In this document: one piece after another, positions 1 to 4,440 of the stretch
How the letters are laid out: each line of letters starts with the position of its first letter
Numbering within the stretch: the stretch's first letter is position 1
Source: Pseudomonadota bacterium
Lineage (GTDB): Bacteria > Desulfobacterota > Syntrophia > Syntrophales > UBA5619
Direction: 5' to 3'
Assembly: GCA_018819165.1 (NCBI GenBank)
Contig: JAHJQP010000054.1
Coordinates: 1 to 7,897 of the forward strand
DNA length: 7,897 nt
Notes under the pieces: generated by a model
What the model was told of the DNA's origin: nothing
Seen by the model: the letters and a program-made list of their open reading frames with translations, nothing else
Databases searched by the model: none
Program-made: the position numbers and the translations under genes

Positions 1-42
1 CAATTCAATCAGGGTAAAACCATTGCCTCTTTTAATCCTCAT
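1..42 (-). CDS. Type IV prepilin, N-terminal fragment cut by the window edge
   Basis: Fourteen codons on the minus strand, starting with ATG at 42-40, read MRIKRGNGFTLIEL and run off the left edge. This is the class III (type IVa) prepilin leader: a short basic leader (R2, K4, R5), Gly8 at the -1 position, Phe9 as the residue N-methylated after cleavage, and Glu13 at +5. By family knowledge the product is cut after Gly8 by a prepilin peptidase and assembled into a type IV pilus or type II secretion pseudopilus; a complete PilD gene lies about 1.1 kb away. The start is preceded by only a weak GAG-type ribosome site. A prepilin remnant ends 3 nt upstream of this ATG. Major pilin, minor pilin and pseudopilin cannot be told apart from 14 residues. 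Confidence 0.72.
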   Translation of the reverse strand, partial: MRIKRGNGFTLIEL

Positions 43-45
43 AAC

Positions 46-196
46 TCAACACCACTCAATTAGCAAAGAGTATTGCCGGTGCGCCACCCAAGGGGATGCC
101 CCATGCATGAAATTCGGAGCAGCAATGGCCGACACGATCGCCACGACGATCACCAGCTCCAGCAGGGGGAAACTCCTCTTTCTTGAATGTTTTCAC
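46..196 (-). pseudogene. Degenerate, frameshifted prepilin N-terminal remnant
   Basis: Reading from a GTG at 196-194 gives VKTFKKEEF, a typical prepilin leader. The frame then breaks at a run of five C (GGGGG on the plus strand at 165-169). Removing one base restores the frame and gives LLELVIVVAIVSAIAAPNFM, the conserved hydrophobic N-terminal helix of type IV pilins, followed by about 15 unremarkable residues to a TGA at 48-46. The leader is also damaged: the -1 Gly is Glu and the +2 Thr is Pro, so prepilin peptidase should not cut it even with the frame restored. The body is only about 20 residues beyond the helix start, against roughly 110-150 in a real pilin. No Shine-Dalgarno sequence precedes the GTG. 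I read it as the stump of a deleted tandem pilin gene; a sequencing error in the C run would explain the frameshift but not the lost Gly or the truncation. Confidence 0.6.
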
Positions 197-217
197 AAAG
201 AAAATAGCCACGGTTTC

Positions 218-247
218 ATGATAAGGGGAACAAAACCTTTTTGTCAA
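218..247 (-). promoter_or_regulatory. Putative sigma70-type promoter for the pilin unit
   Basis: On the minus strand a perfect -35 TTGACA (247-242) is followed after 18 nt by TATCAT (223-218), matching TATAAT at five of six positions. Transcription would start near 211, about 15 nt before the GTG of the pilin remnant, and run through it into the intact prepilin at 42. This is the best promoter match in the window. Confidence 0.5.
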
Positions 248-278
248 TAGAAACATACACCCCAAAGCCGATCTCCTG

Positions 279-294
279 TGTGATTCTCTTCACA
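279..294. promoter_or_regulatory. CRP-type operator palindrome
   Basis: TGTGATTCTCTTCACA is a perfect TGTGA-N6-TCACA palindrome, the half-site pair and spacing of the E. coli CRP consensus. It is not an FNR site, which is TTGAT-N4-ATCAA. It sits between the minus-strand pilin promoter (centre about 75 bp upstream of its likely start) and the gene for a CRP-family regulator (centre about 145 bp upstream of the preferred ATG). That the neighbouring regulator is the protein that binds it is inference. Confidence 0.6.
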
Positions 295-431
295 TTCACG
301 AGGCAGAGAGATTGAACGGATGAAATTTGACTATGGTGGTCAAGTGCGGTAAGAAGTGATCATGACCCATGTGCATCAAAGGCTTCCCGCTTTCTAAATG
401 GCAGAGATCGGAAGGAAAGGGGCTGATCCCT

Positions 432-1112
432 ATGGATTCGGCGGAGGTTCTCGGTCAGATTCCCATTTTCGCTTCTCTCGGAAACGAAGACCGCAGATCC
501 CTGGCACGACAGATCGACCGCCGGTCATTTCAAAAGGGAACCCTCCTCTTCCGGAGAGGGGAGGCGGGGGACGCGCTTTACATCATCATCCGAGGCCAGA
601 TCAGGATCTTCGCTTCGACTCGGCAGGGGAACGAGATCACCCTGGCGCTGCTGGGTGTGGGAGAATTCTTCGGCGAGATGGCCCTCCTCGACGGGCAGCC
701 ACGGTCTGCAAATGCCGAGACGACAGAGGGCACGGAGCTGCACATCCTCCAGCGGGATAATTTCTTTTCCTTCCTCATGCACAAGGAGACCGCCCTCCGG
801 GCCATCCTCTACGCCTTATCCCGACGTCTCCGCAGGACAGATGATCTGCTGACCGAGGCCTGCTTTCTTCAGATCTCGCATCGACTGGCGAGAAAGCTTG
901 TGGAACTCTCCCAGACGGTCGAGGCCGCGACAGGATCCCCCGCCTCCTATGAAATCTTCACCACGCAGAGGGAGATGGCCGGCCTGATCGGCGCGACACG
1001 CGAAAGCGTGAACAAGGAGTTAACGGTCCTCCGCAGAAAGGGGCTGGTCCAGACCTCGCGGAGCCGAATCACGGTTCGGGATCTGGAGCGACTGAAACGG
1101 CGCACCCGTTGA
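432..1112 (+). CDS. CRP/FNR-family transcriptional regulator
   Basis: A 226-residue cytoplasmic DNA-binding regulator of the usual CRP/FNR length. Residues about 10-125 form the cyclic-nucleotide-binding beta-roll. Its phosphate-binding cassette GEMALLDGQPRSA (81-93) keeps the Gly-Glu and Arg-Ser pair that contact the nucleotide in CRP. A long dimerisation helix follows (about 118-145), then a winged helix-turn-helix (about 178-215). The recognition helix has R190, E191 and K195 in the places of CRP R180, E181 and R185, the residues that read TGTGA. There is no N-terminal cysteine cluster, so an FNR-type oxygen sensor is unlikely. I chose ATG 432 over ATG 369 because AAAGGGG lies about 10 nt before it, the family length fits, and the 21 extra residues resemble no domain. 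The gene is convergent with pilD, 21 nt between the stops. A perfect CRP-type palindrome upstream suggests autoregulation. The effector is unknown. Confidence 0.88.
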   Translation: MDSAEVLGQIPIFASLGNEDRRSLARQIDRRSFQKGTLLFRRGEAGDALYIIIRGQIRIFASTRQGNEITLALLGVGEFFGEMALLDGQPRSANAETTEGTELHILQRDNFFSFLMHKETALRAILYALSRRLRRTDDLLTEACFLQISHRLARKLVELSQTVEAATGSPASYEIFTTQREMAGLIGATRESVNKELTVLRRKGLVQTSRSRITVRDLERLKRRTR

Positions 1113-1133
1113 GATTCGATAACCAGAACATTC

Positions 1134-1910
1134 TCAGGGCCGGAGGGAGAGCAAGAGTCCGGTCAGGACGTTCCCGAAGAATATGTAGAGCAGTGACGCG
1201 ATGCAGAGGAAAGGGCCAAAGGGAATCGCATACTTCAAGTCCTTCCCTTTGATCGCCATCGCGGCGAGACCGACCATCGCCCCCAGCAGCGAACTGACGA
1301 GGAGGACGAAGAGAAGCGATTTCCAGCCCAGAAACGCCCCCAGCATAGCGAACAGGTTGACATCCCCTCCCCCCATCCCTTCTCTTTTCGTCAACGTTTC
1401 ATAGTAAACGGCTACGAAATACAGGGTTCCGGCGCCGATCATGATGCCTAAAAAGGAATCCGCGAAGGATAGCCCCATGAAAAGGACGGCCAACAGAGAG
1501 AAGACCGGGATGCCGCTCAGCGTGATCACATGGGGAATGATCCGGTGATCGAGATCGATGAAGGTGATGACGATCAGGGCGCAACTGAAGACGAATGCGG
1601 CGGCATAGGCCGGGGTCAGGCCATATTTCCGGAAGAGAAGCCAGGCGACCAGAGCCGTCAGCAGTTCGACCAGCGGATAGCGGGCGGAGATCCTCCCCAG
1701 GCAGTCCCGGCATTTCCCCCCGAGAAGGAGATAGCTGACGACCGGGATGTTGTCATAGAAGCGGATCGGACGGCCGCAGTGCGGGCAACGGGAGGGCGGG
1801 GAAACGATGGAAAGGCCCTCGGGAATCCGGAAGATGCATACATTGAGGAAACTCCCCACGGCGGCGCCCGCCAGGGTGAAGATCATTGTCAACCAGACCG
1901 TCGAAAACAT
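1134..1910 (-). CDS. pilD: Prepilin peptidase / N-methyltransferase (type IV leader peptidase, family A24)
   Basis: A 258-residue polytopic inner-membrane aspartic protease that cleaves type IV prepilins and pseudopilins after the leader Gly and methylates the new N-terminal Phe. GSFLNV (19-24) opens the conserved N-terminal region. The cytoplasmic zinc-type cysteine set is complete: CPHC (42-45) and CRDC (67-70). The two catalytic aspartate regions are present: FIDLDHRIIP (117-126, D119/D121) and the GxGD-type GMGGGDVNL (178-186, D183). Hydrophobic segments fill about 3-22, 80-100, 103-120, 128-148, 150-170, 187-215 and 228-255. The ATG is preceded by AGAGGG about 5 nt upstream. It lies 50 nt downstream of the RmlC-like gene on the same strand, behind an apparent terminator, so it may have its own promoter. 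Its substrates probably include the prepilin at the left edge; a pil or gsp operon is not otherwise visible. Confidence 0.95.
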   Translation of the reverse strand: MFSTVWLTMIFTLAGAAVGSFLNVCIFRIPEGLSIVSPPSRCPHCGRPIRFYDNIPVVSYLLLGGKCRDCLGRISARYPLVELLTALVAWLLFRKYGLTPAYAAAFVFSCALIVITFIDLDHRIIPHVITLSGIPVFSLLAVLFMGLSFADSFLGIMIGAGTLYFVAVYYETLTKREGMGGGDVNLFAMLGAFLGWKSLLFVLLVSSLLGAMVGLAAMAIKGKDLKYAIPFGPFLCIASLLYIFFGNVLTGLLLSLRP

Positions 1911-1945
1911 GGTGCCCTCTAAACATTGGTCGAAGCAAGGCCCTT

Positions 1946-1970
1946 GAAAAAAAGAGGCCTTCAGCCGTCT
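1946..1970 (-). terminator. Putative rho-independent terminator after the RmlC-like gene
   Basis: On the minus strand AGAcGGC-TGAAG-GCCTCT forms a 6-bp stem with one bulged base and a 5-nt loop, and runs straight into seven T. It overlaps the last codons and stop of the RmlC-like gene. The plus-strand reading also ends in TCTTTT, so it could work both ways. It would separate the sugar-nucleotide pair from pilD. Confidence 0.5.
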
Positions 1971-2416
1971 TTTCGCCCCCAGTCATAGGGAATATCGTTC
2001 TGGTGGGGGTGAACCCCGAATTCATCCGGTTCTTCATACCTGTACGGTTCGTTCGGGGTGTTGACGACGATCGCCTCCTCCGGGGAGATGCACTTGAAGC
2101 CGTGAAAAACCAGCGGAGGAATATGAACGAGGATGGGGTTGTGAACGCCCGCGAAGAACTCGTTGATCTCGCCGAAGGTCGGGGAAGCTTCCCTGCCGTC
2201 GTACAGAACGATCTTCATCATCCCACGGACGACCGCCATGTTGTCTGATTGTCGCTTGTGATAGTGCCATCCCTTGACAACCCCCGGATAGGCGGTCGTC
2301 ATATAGACCTGTCCGAAGCCCCGGAACATCGCGTCATCGGCGCGCAGGATCTCCATCAGTCTGCCCCGCTCGTCGGAAATGACCCGCAGCTTCTTGACCA
2401 TCACGCCGTTTATCAT
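1961..2416 (-). CDS. rfbC: dTDP-4-dehydrorhamnose 3,5-epimerase family cupin (short RmlC-like)
   Basis: A 151-residue cytoplasmic cupin related to RmlC, which epimerises dTDP-4-keto-6-deoxyglucose at C3 and C5 on the way to dTDP-L-rhamnose. Family marks include DERGRLMEI (15-23), GVVKGWHYHK (45-54, with H51 in the place of the catalytic base), a VVRG strand (62-65), SPTFGE (78-83), and IPPLVFHGF (99-107). The C-terminal ND (140-141) also fits. It is shorter than classical RmlC (about 180 residues). My alignment puts Val117 at the site of the catalytic Tyr, and the C-terminal Asp-containing segment is missing. A related 3-epimerase, isomerase or other nucleotide-sugar cupin is therefore possible. 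The start at 2416 follows GGAGAGG at good spacing, and homology begins here; an upstream ATG at 2521 would overlap rmlA. The gene follows rmlA by 23 nt, so the two are probably co-transcribed. Confidence 0.78.
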   Translation of the reverse strand: MINGVMVKKLRVISDERGRLMEILRADDAMFRGFGQVYMTTAYPGVVKGWHYHKRQSDNMAVVRGMMKIVLYDGREASPTFGEINEFFAGVHNPILVHIPPLVFHGFKCISPEEAIVVNTPNEPYRYEEPDEFGVHPHQNDIPYDWGRKDG

Positions 2417-2439
2417 TTCGCCACCTCTCCCCTTCCGGA

Positions 2440-3168
2440 TCAAAGTTTGTTCGCCCCCGTCTTCGCCACCATGTTGCAGGCATACTGCAGGGAATCGAAG
2501 GTCCCCGCGTCGGTCCACCAACCATCGAGGATATCCCAGGCGATCTTCCCCTCCCGGATATAGAAGTTGTTGACATCGGTGATCTCCAACTCTCCGCGCT
2601 CCGAGGGCTTCAGGGTCTTGATGAAGTCGAACACCCGGTGGTCGTACATGTAGATCCCGATGATCGCATAGTTGGACGCCGGGATGAGGGGCTTCTCGTC
2701 GATTCGAACGATCCTCTCCCCATCGAAGGCGGGGACGCCGAAACGCTGGGGATCGGCCACCTCCTTGAGAAGGATGCGGGCCCCTTCCTTCTGTGCCCGG
2801 AAGGCCTCCAACGCGGCCCCGATATTATTTTCGATGATGTTGTCGCCGAGGATGACGACGAGTTTGTCATTGCCGGCAAAATATTCGGCAAGGCTCAGAG
2901 CAGCGGCAATCCCTCCTTCCCCCTCCTGATAGGTATAGTTGAGGTGACGGAGACCGAACTCCTTGCCGTCTCCGAGCAGGCGGAGAAAATCGCCGGCGTT
3001 GTTGCCGCCGGTAACGATCAGGATCTCGTCTATCCCGGCGTTCACCAGGGTCCGGATGGGGTAATAGATCATCGGTTTGTTGTAGATCGGCAGCAAATGC
3101 TTGTTGGTCACCTTGGTCAGGGGATACATCCTTGTCCCCAACCCTCCCGCTAAGACGACGCCCTTCAT
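2440..3168 (-). CDS. rfbA: Glucose-1-phosphate thymidylyltransferase, short form
   Basis: A 242-residue cytoplasmic nucleotidyltransferase that makes dTDP-glucose from dTTP and glucose-1-phosphate. The N-terminal LAGGLGTRMYPLT (6-18) and K23-containing NKHLLPIYNKPMIYYP (22-37) are the nucleotide-binding and activation motifs of RmlA. LGDNII (107-112, D109) and WTDAGT (218-223, D220) supply the two metal-binding aspartates. EKP (158-160) and RGELEITDVN (191-200) contact the sugar phosphate. Classical RmlA is about 290 residues; this one stops about 50 residues early and lacks the C-terminal part that helps form the allosteric dTDP-rhamnose site, so feedback control may differ. ATG 3168 is chosen over the longer reading from 3222 because AAAGGAG lies 7 nt upstream and the family starts at MKGVVLAGG. 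The RmlC-like gene follows directly; rmlB and rmlD are not in the window. Confidence 0.9.
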   Translation of the reverse strand: MKGVVLAGGLGTRMYPLTKVTNKHLLPIYNKPMIYYPIRTLVNAGIDEILIVTGGNNAGDFLRLLGDGKEFGLRHLNYTYQEGEGGIAAALSLAEYFAGNDKLVVILGDNIIENNIGAALEAFRAQKEGARILLKEVADPQRFGVPAFDGERIVRIDEKPLIPASNYAIIGIYMYDHRVFDFIKTLKPSERGELEITDVNNFYIREGKIAWDILDGWWTDAGTFDSLQYACNMVAKTGANKL

Positions 3169-3204
3169 ATCCTTTCTCCTTTCGACCCAGTCATCGGTGG
3201 CGCA

Positions 3205-3234
3205 TTCATAGCACATTTTCAAAAGGGATCACAA
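3205..3234 (-). promoter_or_regulatory. Possible promoter for the rmlA-rmlC pair
   Basis: On the minus strand TTGTGA (3234-3229), 18 nt, then TATGAA (3210-3205) with an extended -10 TG one base upstream. It would give a leader of about 30 nt ending in the strong AAAGGAG ribosome site. Each hexamer matches consensus at only four of six positions. Confidence 0.33.
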
Positions 3235-3284
3235 CAGGAAAACCTCCGCTCGGCCGGACATCCGAAATCCCTGCTGAAAAACAG

Positions 3285-3312
3285 TTTACATCGGCCCCGG
3301 CCGTGTTATAAG
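3285..3312 (+). promoter_or_regulatory. Putative ribD promoter placed for a leaderless transcript
   Basis: TTTACA (3285-3290; five of six), 16 nt, TATAAG (3307-3312; five of six). Only 6 nt separate the -10 element from the ribD ATG at 3319, so the expected start point falls on or next to the A of ATG. There is no proper Shine-Dalgarno sequence in between. No FMN riboswitch-like structure would fit in this spacing. Confidence 0.45.
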
Positions 3313-3318
3313 AAGATC

Positions 3319-4440
3319 ATGAATGACAGAAAAAACGGTTTGACGGATGAACAGTTCATGCGTCGCGCCCTGAGGCTGGCCCGGAAAGGGGAAGGACGCG
3401 TCAGCCCCAATCCCCTGGTCGGCGCCGTGATCGTCCGGGACGGCAGGATCATCGGGGAAGGCTACCACCGCTGTTGCGGCGAGAACCATGCGGAGATCAA
3501 CTCCATCTTAAACGCGACGGAAGTCATCGCGGGGGCGACCTTCTACATCACCTTGGAGCCGTGCAGCCATCACGGCAGGACCCCCCCCTGCGTCGACGCC
3601 GTGATCGCGTGCCGGCCCGGCCGCGTGGTGGTCGGGACGACCGATCCCAATCCGCTCGTCTCCGGAAGGGGCATCGAAATCCTCCGGCAAAGCGGGATCG
3701 AAACGAGGGTCGGGGTCCTCGAGGAGGCCTGCCGGGAGATCAACGAGGTCTTCTTCAAATATATCCGGACCGGACTCCCCTACGTCACCCTGAAGTTCGC
3801 CCAGACTCTCGACGGCAGAATTGCGACGGCTTCCGGACATTCGCGCTGGATCAGCTCTCCCCCTGCGCGCAAGTTCGCCCACCGCTTGAGATGTCTCCAT
3901 GACTCGATCCTCGTCGGCGCGGACACCGTTCTCAGGGACGATCCGGAGCTTACCTGCCGCCTCGTACGGGGGCGGAATCCTCTCCGGATCGTCGTCGATT
4001 CGCATCTGCGACTCTCGCCGGATGCAAAGATTTTCGGAGAGGGCCGCCATGCCCGCACGATCATCACCGCGACACGCCAAGCTCCGGAGGAGAGGCGGCG
4101 CCTTTTTAGGGAAAAAGGGATCGAGGTGCTGGAGGTCGGAGAGGACCGGACCGGCCGCGTCGATTTGAGGATGCTCCTAAGAGTCCTGGGGGAAAGGAAG
4201 ATCTCCTCCCTCCTGGTCGAGGGCGGCGCAGCCGTGATCACTTCGTTTCTGAAGGAAAATCTTGCCGACCGCCTGATCGTCATCCTCGCCCCCAGGATCA
4301 TGGGCACGGGGGTTAACGCCGTCGGCGATCTGGAAACCAGGCAGATGGACGAGGCCCTCAGCCTCTCATTTCACCGGATCACCCGCAGGGGCGATGATCT
4401 CATTCTTGACGCCCGTTTCAATTCCCCAGCGAATCGATGA
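3319..4440 (+). CDS. ribD: Bifunctional riboflavin biosynthesis deaminase/reductase RibD
   Basis: A 373-residue cytoplasmic enzyme for two consecutive riboflavin steps: deamination of 2,5-diamino-6-ribosylamino-pyrimidinone 5'-phosphate, then NADPH reduction of the ribosyl side chain. The deaminase domain (about 10-150) has the zinc site HAE (H57, catalytic E59) and PC-x8-C (C82, C91), plus the SPNPLVGAVIV motif (29-39). The reductase domain (about 155-370) has VTLKFAQTLDGRIA (156-169), SRWIS (175-179), VGADTVLRDDP (199-209) and LLVEGGA (298-304). Length is normal. ATG 3319 is the first in-frame start; a TTG at 3340 (giving MTDEQFMRRAL, closer to the usual N-terminus) and ATG 3358 are alternatives. 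No other rib gene is near, unlike the common ribD-ribE-ribBA-ribH operon. Its last 23 nt overlap the 3' end of the convergent gene. Confidence 0.96.
   Translation: MNDRKNGLTDEQFMRRALRLARKGEGRVSPNPLVGAVIVRDGRIIGEGYHRCCGENHAEINSILNATEVIAGATFYITLEPCSHHGRTPPCVDAVIACRPGRVVVGTTDPNPLVSGRGIEILRQSGIETRVGVLEEACREINEVFFKYIRTGLPYVTLKFAQTLDGRIATASGHSRWISSPPARKFAHRLRCLHDSILVGADTVLRDDPELTCRLVRGRNPLRIVVDSHLRLSPDAKIFGEGRHARTIITATRQAPEERRRLFREKGIEVLEVGEDRTGRVDLRMLLRVLGERKISSLLVEGGAAVITSFLKENLADRLIVILAPRIMGTGVNAVGDLETRQMDEALSLSFHRITRRGDDLILDARFNSPANR

Larger units (their letters stand above)
197..431. other. Divergent intergenic control region
   Basis: This stretch between the pilin remnant and the CRP-like gene holds no convincing gene. 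It contains the minus-strand TTGACA/TATCAT promoter, the CRP-type palindrome, and a weaker plus-strand candidate promoter, TTGACT (327-332), 17 nt, TAAGAA (350-355). That candidate would start transcription near 362, about 70 nt before the regulator's preferred ATG. An in-frame ATG at 369 would lengthen the regulator by 21 residues, but it has a poor ribosome site. Confidence 0.4.

Noticed and set aside
61..90. Sigma54-like GGCA...TTGC pattern upstream of the intact pilin on the minus strand
   Set aside because: GG and GC are separated by 11 bases instead of the required 10, and the -24 element lacks the preceding T and following C, so it is not a credible sigma54 promoter.
369..431. N-terminal extension of the CRP-like regulator from ATG 369
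   Set aside because: It adds 21 residues unlike the family, has a weak ribosome site, and ATG 432 gives the usual length with a better site. The extension is still possible.
1936..1946. Short palindrome CAAGGcCCTTG between the RmlC-like gene and pilD
   Set aside because: Arms of 5 bp with a single central base cannot form a hairpin and are expected by chance in GC-rich DNA.
2417..2521. Longer RmlC-like protein starting at 2521 and overlapping rmlA
   Set aside because: The extra residues are an out-of-frame reading of the end of rmlA; a strong GGAGAGG precedes ATG 2416, where homology starts.
2638..3153. 171-residue open frame on the plus strand inside rmlA
   Set aside because: It is the antisense shadow of a clear RmlA gene, shows no recognisable motif, and its length is explained by high GC.
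3219..3233. Second CRP-type site upstream of rmlA
   Set aside because: Only the TCACA half (3229-3233) is present; the partner position reads TTCAA, so there is no palindrome.
3508..4080. 190-residue open frame on the minus strand inside ribD
   Set aside because: Antisense shadow of ribD with low-complexity charged composition and no family resemblance.
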